Assembly: GCA_020152595.1 (NCBI GenBank)
Contig: JAIGNY010002020.1
Span: 540,001 to 604,000 of the forward strand
DNA: 64,000 nucleotides
Direction: 5' to 3'
Source: Chiridota heheva
Taxonomy: Eukaryota > Echinodermata > Holothuroidea > Apodida > Chiridotidae
Shown: piece after piece, positions 11,801-26,800 of the stretch
Position numbering within the stretch: position 1 is the stretch's first letter
Layout: every line of letters begins with the position of its first letter
Notes under the pieces: generated by a model
Database searches by the model: none
Told to the model about the DNA's origin: nothing
The model's input: only the letters and a program-made list of their open reading frames with translations
Program-made: the position numbers and the translations under genes

Positions 11801-14800
11801 ACATTTCTAAAAGAACTATTGAGCACTTTGATACCAGGGTCACTGCTGTGGGCCTATTTGATGGAGCAAAATAATTTTGTGAAAAGTGCATGTTCAATCA
11901 GTTGTGTCACGACTGCATGGGCATTTAAGGGTTAAAAGTGTCTGGCAAAGTTTGGCATGTTTTACACGGATAGTCAAGAACTGACTATCAGCAGGAGATT
12001 AAATTAAAAGTTTTCACAAGTGGGCTGAAAAATGATCTTGCTGTGTAATGTGTGATACCCTTAATTGAAGATCTAAGACCATTTTGTTTATGTATTTGAA
12101 AATAAATTGCCTCTTTCTAATTTATTGGAAATATACTTTACAGTCTATTAGAATATGTTTGCCCATCTGCTCATGTATTTTACACTGTAACTTAAAGAAA
12201 GATTAATTTCAAAATTGATAGAAAACATAAAAACAATTGTCTGGAATTATGCAATTGTGACATCACAATGTATACTACACTGGTCACTTTTCAATACACT
12301 AGTAACTTAAGTAATATTAATAGTAATAATATCAACAACGGTAATATCTTTTGTTTCTTACATAGTCTTTGTTATATAATTATATGAATATTCTTTACAG
12401 GAATATTTCTTTAAAGGATTGGAATTGTACCACATTAAGAAATAGGAGGTTGAATGTAGAATAAGGTGGTGTTTTTCAGTTGCAGGCATCCAGCATGCAT
12501 GCATGATACTTGTGCCGGGGTCATCTTTTTGGTTAAGGATTATTGGAATTTGACTTTCTGTGTAGAACTTTTGAGTTTACGGTATATTCAATTGAATTAA
12601 GTTGGAGATCCATTTCATTTCCATTTGTATGCCCCTGGGTATAGTATGTAACCAATGCAGAAAACTTGTAAAAAAATGAATATCCACAGTGTTGAAACTT
12701 CAACAACAGGTGAACCCTGGTTTAGCTCTGGGGTATCTAATGTATTATAACCACCAGGCTTATACAGTAGATGAGAGTCCTGAAAGTGCAGGCTTAGGAA
12801 TATGACCCCCAAAATAAAAAAGGGACAAAATGAGAGGGAATTTGACCGAAGGAGACAAAAGTAATCAAGCAATTTCATTTTACTGTCGCTTCCATATTGG
12901 GTATGCTCTAAAATAGGTCATTGTTAATCCTTACTCTACCATGCGGCAATAATATTGCCATTTTCAAACCACTTTTTCTAAAAATAAAATGGGACCTATC
13001 AAAGATCTGTATGAGTAATCTTGGTTTTATTTAAAAGTACTCAAATATTTCTTTCATAGAATGTTAAAGATTTAAAAAAAAAAGTATCTTGAAAATTGGT
13101 CAAACTTAAAAGTTCCTAAAAAAATTGACACAAATGTTTTTTATGTTTTTTTTACCAAACTTTTAAGATCACATTTTTGCTTCAAAATCCAAGGCACAAG
13201 ACATGATAGTATTGATTTCTGATCAAATGTGTATTATACCTATCTGCAATTTTTTTTTTCGTGTACCAAAACCGTACATTGCACATGCTTTGTTGAACCA
13301 GCATTTGAAACTGCTGGAAATTTCCTTTTGTTTGATATTTAAATAAAGGCATACCTCCTCTAAATTAGCCAAAACTATAAGAATTAAATTTCATTTTCTA
13401 ATAAATAGTGACTACATAGTGTAGCGGTTATCAACATGTATTAGCACATGATAGCACCAGATTTGAGCCTCCGGTGCGACTACTGCACTGTAATTTTTCT
13501 GCTGCGATTTTCAAGGGTTATTTGGCTACAAATATATTTAGTGTTGAAAAGGAAATTTGATAAAGAATCTAAATATGTAACTTCAATATGCACAAAAATT
13601 ATATTTGCTTAATTTGCATATGTCCAATTTTTCAAACCAACGGTTCAATATCTTGCCTTTCATGAAAACTAAACTTAAGGTGAAAGAAAAGTTGTGAAAA
13701 ATTAATATGGCAAAAAAAGTGGACTCACATTTTTCAAACCCCTGGTAGAGTAAGGGTTAATGAAAACAATTTGGAATTACTAGAGAAGCGTCATGTCAGT
13801 CATTAGAGAGTAACCAATTATCATGCAGTTATAAGAATGCTTCCTACTCAAGTGTTGTTGTATAGTTACTTTGGTTAAAGTTTTTTTATCTTTTTTATAC
13901 TTTTGTATTTCATTTACCCTTGAAAGAATAAGACATCACTTGAGGGTAACCTAAACCGAGGAATGTAATTCCCTTAATTGTTACACAGTTAGACTTGTTA
14001 CACAGGTGATCTGCAGTTGTTGGAATTAAAAGAAGTTAGCAGGTGTGTTGTAGAAGATAAATGTGTGTGACATATGGATAAGCTTTTGTTTAACAGGCTG
14101 AAGAAATATTGTCCCTAACTCTTGATGTTTCCAAGACAACAAACATTTGAAATGAATCCCTGTTGTCCCCATTTTGTGCAGTTTCCCTCACCGCTCCAGT
14201 TTGATCCATCCTTATTGAACTTAATTTGTTAACACGCTTTGCTGTACACAAATGTATTCTTCAGCTTTTTGTGTGGGGCAAGCATCCTTTGTGCCTCATG
14301 CCAGATCCTCCCGACCACGCCATGTGTGTAGAGGCCCATGAAGAAAAGTGCAGCCCAGTTGTCTCAGGTGAATATCACTCACCCACTCCTCATCTACAAT
14401 GTAAGTTTGTATTGTGTAATACTGTATGGAAAGGTCTCTCTATTCATAATAAGTAAATGGTAAGTGTTGAAATTTTCATTTTTTCCTTGTATTATCTTTC
14501 AAGGTTGCTTCATTGTGAGAACAATTTTGTATCTGTTGTATATACAAATGCTTAAGGTGTGGAATATCCTGAGACTGAACTATTGTATCCTCTAACATTT
14601 ATGAACCTAAGGAGAATTGATCCCAAAGCCACTTGTATTGTGTTTAAGACACAAAAAGAGGAAAAAACATTTTATTGAACCCTTTAATAACTTTGACACA
14701 TTGATTATTTATCAAACCAACATGATACTTTGAAAATTATTTAAATTATTCTTCTGTTAGGCCTGAGATAAGTAACGATTGGGGATCCTACAGGACTAAA

Positions 14801-17800
14801 CTAAGAAATGACTGATTAGTGTCCAACTCTGGGGGTAAAAGGAATGGAGACTTCTATTTATGAAACTGATCACTTAACAATGATCACAGATTTTAAACAA
14901 TCAAATTTAGTCAGTTTCATGAAAGAGGCTAAATAAAAAAGAAAAGAAAAAGATTAATCATTTGCTTAAATGTTGTAGTGCTCCCTCATACAAAATGTAA
15001 ATGCAGAGCTATTGATGAATTGAACAATGTTTGTAGATTATTGTTAACCTTGTTGGCGAATGACCAGTTGACTTAAATCTTTAAGGGAGTTTGTACTAGA
15101 TTTTAATCCAATTTGTTTAATGTGTAGACTAAATATTTTGAAGGTATTGCAACAGAAATGTTTAGTATTATTATTGCAGAATTTTTGCTATCCAAAATAC
15201 ATTTATTTTGTGCAAAATTTGAACAAAGCCAAGCATTGTAAGAAAAATAGAATTATTGGTTTCATAACTTGTGATCAGCATTGTATTATAATAGTAGTGG
15301 ATTAACAATTTCTGTTCTAGAATCTTAGACTCACATGTTATTGGGCTTTTTAGCCATTACATGCCTGTGGCGGTATAACATGCAGTTGACATTTGTCATG
15401 CATATCCTCATTCCTCGGAGGTGGAATGGTAGTGAACGACATGGTTTTTTCTTTCTTTGATAGCAGATTTTACAATTAGCTTAATGCTTCTCTGTTTATC
15501 TGAATTGTTTAAAGCAAAACGATTCTTGATCACAGCTTTACTATCAAGATATGTACAGTAATGTTAATTAGAGTATAGCATACTATTCACAGAGACTTGA
15601 TTACTGTGTGATTTATCAGTTTAGTTAAAATCCTTTTCCTGAACAAAAATAGGATGTGACACAGTGTTTTCTGAAAAAGCTCCTGAGGGTAGAAAGTGTG
15701 GCCCTTTTCAGAACTGATTATGGCATTTGAATGCACATTTTATAAATGTAATAGAAACAGTAGTATATCTACATGTAAAGTACATTCAATCTCAGTCTGT
15801 ATAGATAATAACGTCAAGTACCCAATTTGCTTTCTGTACATATTGGACTATCAGTATGGCTAACACCTCTAAAACTACAGACTGCAGACACATTCATACA
15901 AATATAAATGGAGGAGTTTTGTTCCAAACCAAAATGACATTCAAAGGCAGCATTAGCTACATCAAACTAGACAGGAATCCAATTGAAATCAGTTTCTAAC
16001 AACTTTTTTATTTTATCATCAGACTTAATTATTAAAAAGATAGGCAAATGTGTGATTTCATCAGTCAAATATTTTACCATTTTCCTTTGTAAATCCATAG
16101 TTTCTAAATCCCTTGCAACAATACTTTTAAAGCGGATCTGAAGAATCAGTTATGGAACCAGAGTACTTGCAAAATTTCTCAAATGAATTTCATATAGGCA
16201 ACGTTTATTAGATTAAAAACCGTGAAAAAATACATGCTGTAATTATAAACAGAATGCTTGCTTAAATAAGAAATCAATGGGAAAAAGGTCACAACACAAG
16301 AAGTGCTGTTATTTTTTATTTTCCAATAATCATAAACATATTCACAAGTCAGTTTTGGACTGAATTCTATCAGAACAAAGAATAAAGCTAAATAGTTTTA
16401 AAATCTGTAAAGCTATGAAAATGGCAATTGCATTTAAAATAAGTGAAGCAAATTTGACTTTAAATACTGCTTTATACAGTATGTGAAGATCGGTAGGCAA
16501 ATTTGTGTCGGACCTTTCAATTTTCTTAGATAAAGGAATTAACTTGACTGTAATGCTTAAAATAAGATCAGATTGTTTCTTCTACAATCAAGATCTAACC
16601 AACCATTTCAGAAAACATGCTTGTCAGAATAAAAAGCATGTGACAAGCATCTAAATTACTGCAAATTAAGTACAATTTGTGATGTCTTGGACTGAATCAT
16701 CACAATGTTTGCATTTATGAAAAGATTTCAAATGTAATTTTCAAGAAGTTACATCTTATTAAAAGCACTTTTAAATAGGTGATTAAGCAAAGCAGTCATT
16801 AATGTGTACATTGTCCTTTAATAAACAGGTCTTTCTCTCCCCCATTGAAAACAATGTAAGAAATCAGTCAAGATGGTTAACGATTGTCCTTTAATAAACA
16901 TGTCTTTCTCTCCCCCATTGAAAACAATGTTAGAAATCAGCCAAGATGGTTAACGATTGTCCCTTAAAAAACAGGTCTTTTTCTCCCCCATTGAAAACGA
17001 TGTTAGAAATCAGCCAAGATGGTTAACGATTGTCCTTTCATAAACAGGTCTTTCTCTCCCCCATTGAAAACAATGTTAGAAATCAGCCGAGATGGTTAAC
17101 GATTGTCCTTTAATAAACAGGTCTTTCTCCCCCCTCCCCCCCCCCCTTCCATTAAAAACAATGTTAGAAATCAGCCAAGATGAATAACAATAAGTGTACA
17201 GATGATGCAGTAGGGCTATTTTGAACAGTTTACAACCGTAGAGCATGAAACGACAATTTCTGCTAAAAGTTTTGATTCTCAGAATTACCACTACTTTTAG
17301 ACACTTTTTTGGGATAATCAACCTCCTCCTGAAAATGCCTTGTGCCTTGCCTCTTGTTCAAATAAACCTCAAAGTTGCTGAAAGATGTAACAATTGAAGA
17401 CTTGTAAAAATTGCTTTGATTTTATACCAGGATGTACATAAATTTCTATTAATTTGCCTTTCCTGATCTGGAAAATCCCTGAAGCCAAAAATTGCTATTT
17501 TTGTACCTTAACAGATACAGTGTGAAGATGTAGAGAAGTGGCAGCGGGTTTCTTCATCCCAGATGTCTAGTGATGCTCAGTGATAACAGATGAGGATTGA
17601 TGCTGTTGAAACCATTCTTTCAAATTGATATCTGGCTTTATCCTACTGTATATATCTCATAATTTGTGTTTCAAAATTTAAGATATCTCTGTTAGTATAG
17701 ATACAGTGTGAAGATGTAGAGGAATGGCAGCTGGTTTCTTCATTCATCCCAGATGTCTAGTGATGCTCTCAGTAGTGTTTCTGCAGTGATAACAGATGAG

Positions 17801-20800
17801 CGTTGATACTGTTGAAACTTTTGTTACAAATTGATATCTGATTTTATCCTATATAATCTCATAATTTGTCTGTTTCAAAAATTTGGGATTCTTCCATTAG
17901 TAAGATGAACACAAATAATTCATGTTTTGACTATAATATTTACATCCTTCAAACATAAGAGAAAATTTGTGAGTGTAAATATTCTTGGTACTGTAAGTTG
18001 GTTATCAAAAATAAGAGTGTTTTGAGGTCATTGTTCTGTATTTACTGCTCACTTCATCCCTATTTTGGACTTGTTTTAATGCCAATGATTAAAGTATCAA
18101 ATTTGTTGATTCTATGAACTTGCTGATCTTGCCATGATTTTCTCCCTCAACTGTTAGGTTTTTCCTAAAATATATGGGGAAGATAAAGGAAAAGGGGGAA
18201 AACAAGGTGGCTTTGTGCTGTTGCTGATATTCCAACTCACACTAGAAAAAAGTCTGTAAGCTAGGATTTCATGTTATGATTAACAGAAGTGTAACCCGTG
18301 GCTTCGTTTCCTTTTATTCTTTCCTAACACTAGGTCAAGTCCAAACGAAGAAAGTCACCCAAGCACTCCAAACGAAGAAGCCTCAGCTCTTCAACAGATG
18401 AAGATGATGAGAAAGACGACATCCAAGAAATAACCAAGAAAAGGGATGGAGAAGAAGAGGAGAGCTCGCCCGAGAAGAACAGTAAGAAGAACAAGGACCA
18501 GGAAACAGAAATTGCTGAAAAAGGTGACAGGATTACTTGAAAGTGGTTTTAATAATTATGCTGTTGACATGCTTACTCACATCTATGTATAAACATGTTT
18601 TAAAGGGTTGGATTTTCTTATCTCATATAAAAATTGGAATTATTGTTAGTGATCTGAAAAGGTACTTGCTTTGTCTGCCTTCTGGAAATGGAGCAACTGT
18701 GGAGGGAATCTACTATTCTGTTACAATTAAAGTGAAGCTATGACTCAATTTGTGCGACAATTCTACTTTACTGTTGCAAATCATGGGTCATCTCACGGGA
18801 TATAGAGAATAAACTGAAATCCTTTGCCACATCCTGTTATTAAATGTTTGGTCTGAGTTCCAAACACAGTCATTTTACCAACACCACACTAGGTCAGATC
18901 TCACCAACTGAGATTCTATAGCTATGTACTTACTGTAGGATGTCAGAAAATAACCCAGTATGATTTTCACCGTTTGTATTCCAACTCATGGCTGTAAAAA
19001 ACTTGGCTGTCAACAGACATCCTCCTACTTGACATATATCCAACACCCTACTAGGAGACAAGAATGATTTACTCAAGCCATTCATTATTGCTAAACTTGC
19101 TGAGGATCATGGTAATTTGTGGCCGCCTGCTTAGTAGACAATTTGTGATAATGATTATAGTTAAAATAGTTTATAGCAGGGCTTTGTATTCAGCACAATC
19201 ATGTCTTTACATAAATGACAGTAGAAGAGGCAAGAATAATGGGATACAACAGGCTTTTCATGCACTTTTGTGTTAAAGTTACTAAAATTGATTGCTTAGT
19301 GATACCCACATCTAGTATAATTATAACTTTAGTTGATATGAATTAAATTTGTATGTATCTATTATACATAATGCCATGTGTTATCAATGTAATTTGCAAT
19401 GTTGTTGTTGCTTTGTTTGATAAATTGGCTAATAAACTATTGATTATGTGTTTTTGTTCACCCCACAGGTAAGACTTCTTCAAGGTCCAGGTCCAGATCT
19501 GGCTCAAGGTCAAAGGACAAAAGAGGAGACGGCGCAGTAGATCAGTGCAAAGAAGACGGAAGAGGAGAAGCAGGTCCAGATCACTGAAGAGAAGGAAGTC
19601 AAGATCTAGGTCAAGGGAAAGGAGGCGGAAAAGGTGATTAATTTGATCAAAAACATTGATTTGAACATGTATAAAGAGGCTACAAATTTCAGCTTGTAGT
19701 GATGGAAATATTAACTTGTAAACTTTGTGTTTTTCATTAAGGAATTTATTTGTTCATGCCAAATTTTAATTGTTGACATGTACACTCTTCAAATTTTGTT
19801 GTTCTCTATTGTTTTGATTTTAAAAATTGTATTTTTTGGGGGAGGGGGAGCAAATGTCATGTGGGTCATTCACGTTTACTGCTTATTTATCAACTTAAGA
19901 AAGTTGCCCTTGGGGTTAGGATTTATTAAACTTACATTGACTGTAATACTGAAAAAAATGCTTAACACAACTTCAAACATTAGGATCTCAATAAAAAGAT
20001 TGTTATGTAAGAGTTTGGAATATTGTCTGCTTTATGAATATGGATTTGCTTTGATTTGTGTAGTAGATTAAGTATTGTTTAAGTTTAGGAGAATAACTGC
20101 TGGTGTACATGCAAAGACATATTTATCAATGTAAAATACATAAAAATACTCATACCAAAACAACTGATAGTTTTCTTAATGATGAGCCTAGATATCCGAA
20201 TATAAAGAATTGAGATAGGTGCACATCATGTTTTGGAACTTGGAAATTATGTACTGTATTTAGAGTTCTTAGATTTAAATTAAAAAAGAAAAAATTCTTT
20301 CCACACATATTTTCAAGGTCACCCAGAAAAAGGTCAAAATCAAGATCACCAAGGAGAAGATCTCGTTCTGGATCACGAACCCGCAGAAAGAGGTCCGTTT
20401 CCAGGTCGCATTCTCGTACACCTCCAAGGAAGCGGTCCAGGAGTAGGTCTCGTTCCAGAGAGAGGAGAAGGAAAAGAACCCCACCAAGATCAAGGTACAT
20501 GAAATGTACACATGAAATAAAGTTGAATTAGCATGAAGTCTGAGAATCCTGCATGCTAGGATGTCTGCATTGAAGATTACTAGATGTTTTGTATTTCTGG
20601 GGTAAATTTGTCATTTTTGAAAATGTTTATTTGATTGAGAAGAAAAATTAGCAATTTTTGTCAAAGATTGCAAGATTCTTTTGTGAGGATTGCAAGTAGT
20701 GAAAATAGAAGAAGAAGAAAAAAAGTATAGGTATTTCATTCCCAAACTTGTGACAGTATGAAGATGAAAAAGAGTGTACATTATTTTATTGTCCTTAGAA

Positions 20801-23800
20801 ATTGGATAATTTATGGCAAGTACTTTTCTAAGCATTGCTTTGGTCCATATGTATCTTGTTCTATGAATGATTGATAGATTTGGGAGTGATTAGAAACAGG
20901 GTACAGATTATGACTGCTGTAATTATTATTATTATTATTAGTAGTAGTAGTATTATTATTTTTATTATGTTATTATTTTATTATTAATTGTTGTTATTGT
21001 TGGTGGTGGTGGTGTTGGTGGTGGTGTTGTAGTTGTTGGTGGTGTTGAAAAGACTTTGTTTGATAACTTTTTTTTGTAAGTTTTCATCTAGTGGTTAAAC
21101 CCATGGAGAGCATTAACTAGTTCCAGCTTGAAGAAGGAATATCATGACTGTAAAATAACTGTATTCTTTTACATAGTATGACGCTTTGTTCTGTACTAAG
21201 CTACGTTGTTCTATAAGGTTTTCATCTCCTTTATTTCTCCTTTATGTTCATCTCAAGACACCGTTCAACCAATTGGAATGATAAAAATGATGGGTAAACT
21301 TAACCAGAATTTCCCTATTAGACTAAGCCCTTTGTTTAACAAATTAATGTTCACAATTTAGGTCTAGAGGATAATTCACAATGGCTGTGATATATTCATG
21401 CATAACTTAATCCAAGTTAATCATGCATGAAGTGTCTGAGGAAGACTCTCTTGTTTTATGCATGTACCAAAAAGCATTGTAATGTTGCTGTGCCATCCTC
21501 GAACATGTTCCCAAGTGAACATGGGTTCCTGCAGTTAGATTGTGAAGATCAACGAGGTTGGAACATGTTGCACCACTGGTCTTGTATTTTATTTCTATTT
21601 TTTGTTGTGCCTGCTTAGATAAGAAGCTCCCAGTGTGAAAATGTAGAACAAAAACAAGAACTACAATTTCATGTGCAGTGTATGTTTTAAAGTGCAAAAG
21701 CCTGTATGGTCATCATTATTCCCCCTTTCAGTGAAATTTAAATATTTTTCTTTTTTGTGGATTTTTGGTGAACATGCAAAGTATATTGCGAACCTACAGT
21801 ATGTAATGGCGATTTCGTCTGTCCGGCTGTCTGGCTGTCCGTCCGGCCGTCCACAGTTTTTTCTGAGATTTCCTCAGAAATGTTAAAGTTTTTTGAGAAT
21901 TCTTCAGAAAATGGTAAAGCTTCTTCAGACTTCCTCAGAAAAAGTTTAAAGTTTCTTCAGATATCCTTAAGGATGGTTAGCATTTCCTTACACTGTTAAA
22001 GTTTTTCAGAGACACTTCAGACAAATTGAAGACTAGTTGCCTTATAAAGTCTACAAAACATTTGATATTTCCATAGAAGATAACTGTAAAATGATATAAT
22101 TTTGCAATATTCTTCATAGATCCTCAAGCGTCTCTCTCGAAGCACTGGAGATTTAAAATTCTTCAAAATATTTGGGCACCAACTGTTGTACCAGGCATAA
22201 TTATTAAACTCCACCTTCATCATTGTGTTCATTTGCATAAAGTTGCTACAGTATATGAACGAACCAGACTTTTTTAATTAGTATGCTCTGTCGGAGTGTG
22301 ACAGGATGTGAATGCATATGGACATGGGAAGGGATGTCATGTGGAACATTGGTGGGGGCCATGCGGGACATGATATGATATATACCATGTGGTATACACC
22401 AAGGAGTATACCAGGCATAATTATTTGACTTCTCCTTTTTTTCTTATTCTTATTCAATGGTTCATTTACATATCAGTTATTATATGAACTGACACTTTCA
22501 TACATAGTATGTTCAATCAGAGACCAATAGCTAGGATGAGACTTCTTATGGAGCCTATGGGATGTCATGTGGGACATGGGGTGGTATGCCATGTAGGATA
22601 TAAGATGGGATGCCATGAGGGACATAGGGTGGAATGCCGTGGGATGCGATGTCTTGTGGGACATGGTATGGGATGTCATGTGGGACATGGGGTTGGGTGC
22701 CATGTGGGACATGGGGTGGGATGCCATGTGGGACATGGGGTGGGATGACATGCGGGATGCCACAAGTAACACAAGAGTGTGACATAGGTTGGGATGCTAA
22801 GTGTGACATAGGGTAGGGAGGCTATGTGGGACATAGGGTAGGAGACCATTGGGACATTGGATGTGATGCCATGTGGGACATTGTATGTGATGCCATGTGG
22901 GACATTGGATGTGATGCCATGTGGGACATTGGATGTGATGCCATGTGGGACATAAAGTAGGATGTCATTGGGACATTAGAAGGGATACCATGTGGAACAT
23001 ATGGTGGGACATAAGGTGGGATGCCATGTGGGACATCAGGTGGGAAGCCACTGATGTAGGACATATGCTGGGATGCCATGGGGTACATAGGGGGAGATGC
23101 CATGTGGGAAACTAAGAGGGATGCCATGGGGTACATAGGGGGAGATGCCATGTGGGAAACTGGGAGGGATGCCATGTGGGACATAGGGAGGGATGTCGTG
23201 TGGTACATATGGTTTGATTAATGTGGGACATACATGTAGGATGGGATCCATGTGGGACATAGGATGGGATGCCATGTGGGACATGGTGGAATGTTATGTG
23301 GAACATATGGTGGAATGCCATGTGAGACATACTGACATACGGGGTGGAATGCCATGTGGGAGATATGGTGAAATGCCATGTGGACAAAGTATGGAATGGG
23401 ATGTCACGTGGGACATGGGGTGGGATGTCATTTGGCACATGGGATGGGATCCATGTGGGATATAGGGTGGGATGCCATGTGGGTCATAGGCTAGAATACC
23501 ATGTGGGACATTGTGGAATGCCACATGGGGCAAGGGATGGGATGTGATGTGCGACATGGGGTGGGATGCCATGTGGGAGATATGGTGGAATGCCATGTGG
23601 GACATGGGATGGGATGTCATGTGGAACATGGGGTGGGATGCCATGTGCGATATGGGAGGCCATGTGGGACTAAGTGTGAGATGCCATTTTTATAATTGGC
23701 TGGGTCATATGATATGGGTGTCAATTTGCATGGGTATGCGAATCATGACAGTATTTACTGTTCTAGTTCTAAAAAGGACTTGCATTCAACCTTTTAGTGT

Positions 23801-26800
23801 AGCGCGTGTGTAATAATTTTGTTTTGTTTTGTTTGAGATTTACCTTAAATTACCAATGATTGGTTTGAGTAAATGGTATATCTAGCTTTCTTGTTCATAG
23901 CTCCTCATCTCAAGCAAGTTATTTTTCAACCTATCCACAGATCACGCACCCCTAAATATCGTTTTGGATTTGATCCTGCGATGGATTCCCAAGAGAGACT
24001 TGCAAGGCGGCTAGAAAGAGCTAAGAAGCTGCAGGAGGAAAGAGAAAAGAGGTCGCGAGAAGAAAAAGAAACGGAGAAACCAACGACTGCTTCAGCACAG
24101 AAAGGTGAGTATATATTAATGGAAATGTTTGTCTGCTGATGTGAGTTGGTGCATTATGAAAGCATTTTTGCTTATATGATATCAACTACCGTCTCATGCT
24201 TTAAAACCTAGAGTGTAGACATGTATACCAACCCATAATTTTGTTTTAGGTGCAACTTTAAGAAGTTCTTTCATTGTACCATAGCAATGAGCAGTAGGGG
24301 GATTGTTTCAAATTATATTTAAGTTTGTTTGTGCTCGGTTAGAATTCACAACGACAAAGTCTCATCGTGTATGTATTTTGAAGCATATTTCTTTGCACAG
24401 AAAAATATCTTTTGTCTAATTTACTTATCCATCAGCCCACAATGTTGCTTTAAAGGAATTGCAGTTTTTCATTAGGAAATAGTGTAAGGACTTCTTTTAG
24501 TTAGTATCTATTGCAAGGTATTAATAGAGACAAGTTTTTATTTGTAATAACCCAGTTCTATTTGCTTGGGATTAATTGCTTCAAAATATAAAATAGACCA
24601 TTATAACAGCAAAAACTCACCATTTTATATCATTTTGCAAAGTTTTGGCCTTACTGTGCAATAATATGGGATGTAGGCAGATGCACGCCTCTTCAATTGG
24701 TTATGTAAATCCTTTACATTAATATTTCAAAGGACAACATATTTCAAAGGATGGCTTGATCAGCAAAGAAATAATAGATATAACAGGTTAAAACTGAAGG
24801 ACATGTTAAAGAATTACTTGACGGAAAGCTTGAAACTTTAAAACTAAAGGACATGATAAAGAATTGCTTGGTGGAAAGCTTGAAACTTTAAAACTGAAGG
24901 ACATGTTAAAGAATTACTTGACGGAAAGTTGAAAACTTTAAAACTGAAGGACATAATAAAGAATTACTTGACAGAAGGCTTTAAACTTTGATGAAACATA
25001 ACTCAAAAATTTTTTTCGAAGGTTTAAAAGTAATTTTACTTTGAATTCACTGTTCTTTTACATATATCAAAACTATCTCCAGACCTTAAACCAGTTGTAT
25101 TACCAGAAAAAAACCTGCATGTTAGGGGATACGTCAACAAAGCAAGGAGTCATTGATTTTATTTTCATGTTGCCTTGATTACACTGTAAGGTAATTGCAG
25201 TTAAAACAATTCCAGCATAAAAAATTTATGCATCGTGTGCCTATCAACAATGCATAGTATTCATCACTCCTCAGTGTAAAAATGATGGAAGTATCTTTAT
25301 AAAAGGTTCAAGAAGATTTTGTAAATATTATCAAAGATTACTCCATATCAGTCAGCATGAAGCGTTGCTGTTATTTCTGCACTCTTATTTATTTATGCAG
25401 AGGCTGCTGCTATTGCTGTGAAATTGAACTCTGCAGTCAATCCTGTCGCCCTGGCGTCTGCAGCCCAAGTCAACGTCCAAGTCGCTGCGGCTGCAGCTGC
25501 TGCCGCAATGCAAGCCAAGGTAAGACATGCAGAAGTAGTTTATGATATTGAAGTGTTGGACTGTTTTGGTTCTGAATATTTGTTTGTAGCATAGAAAGTA
25601 AAAGAGAGCTTAGTCTTTGTAGAATGAGTAAACTCAATGCCATTGTACGTACCAGAAATTGGGAGAATTGTTAAAAAATATTGAGAACTATAGACCTTTT
25701 CAAACTTATTTTAGCCGAAAGTGATTACTTTAGTACTTTGACCAATCAACTATTGTGAGAATTTTCCTTTTGTTTTCTAACCATTCAGCTCCAGTGGCTG
25801 TAGGAAAAAAAGTTGTAAGCATAAATGGGCGCCTGTAATCTTCATGTATAACGCACATTTGACTAGTGTTTGAAAGCATTTTTCATATGCTTGGTTCCAT
25901 ACTTTGCAGGAATTGTGCAGATAACCCAGAATACTGCAGTAGTTGATTGATATAAGTCCCCCCCAGCATATGATTGGTTCATTATGGACACTTGACTAGC
26001 AACCATGTAACATTAGTTAAATTAGTTTCATAGAAATTTTGCTGATTCAGATTTGAAAAGTTTTATTGAAAGCATAGAGCTCTTCTGAATCTTTGCATTC
26101 AAACAAACAAAAGCAATTTTGTAAGACCAAGAAATCTTTTGAAATCCTGCATATCTTTTCTTGTTAGCTTTAGACAGCCATATGCAGGTTTTGAAGTGCC
26201 TTAAGTCTTCAGAGGGAACAGTTGGACCTTGATTATATGCCATCTCATAATATGCCATCCCCATCTTGATAATTTCTTGTAATGAAGTTTGCAATATTAA
26301 TTCAGTCAACAGTCCAACGACACCTCAAGACAACATTAGCTAGATTGTTGAAAAATATAATAAATTTCATGAGAGTAACACCAAAATGGATTAAAATTGA
26401 TCATTTTAATTTTGTCTGTAAATATTCGAGCAAATTTCAAAGAAAATGCACATTTGTGACGCCATGACAGTTTTTGTGTAACTTTTGTTTTAGTTCTTGG
26501 CCACAAGAATATGAAGGAATTAATCCTTAAAGTGTTATAAACCTGGTCACACTCTCTCATTTAATTTGTTGATGTTTGAAAAGTCATAAATGACTAAAGT
26601 ATAGGAGCAAAAATCAAACTAAGTTGATCAATATGTGTTGGACATTTTGTAAGTTACTATACCATTAATGTGTCATTTAGTTAAAAAAAGTATTGAAATA
26701 GTGTTTTTAACAACAACACTAGGATTATTTGTTCTGTATGTTAACTAAAATAACCCATACCAAATGTATGTTATTTCTTTCAGGTTTATGCCGATACAGG

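Larger units (their letters stand above)
9614..18333. other. Large RSRC2 intron (8.7 kb) with several elements
   Basis: The intron contains TTAA-flanked elements at 10907-11935 and 12924-13760, a possible stop-containing cassette exon at 14182-14400, a 73-bp tandem array at 16809-17186 and a 186-bp duplication at 17514-17886. The intervening stretches 9614-10906, 14401-16808 and 17887-18333 are AT-rich with nothing I can identify. Confidence 0.8.

Noticed and set aside
11489-11935. 148-codon open frame inside element A
   Set aside because: Not conserved in the homologous element C, and composition is like non-coding AT-rich DNA.
22473-23813. Several open frames of 60-128 codons on both strands
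   Set aside because: They arise from a 24-bp minisatellite whose length is a multiple of three.
25357-25545. Cys-rich 62-codon frame
   Set aside because: It overlaps RSRC2 exon 7 in another frame and does not match any known protein; the exon's own frame fits RSRC2.
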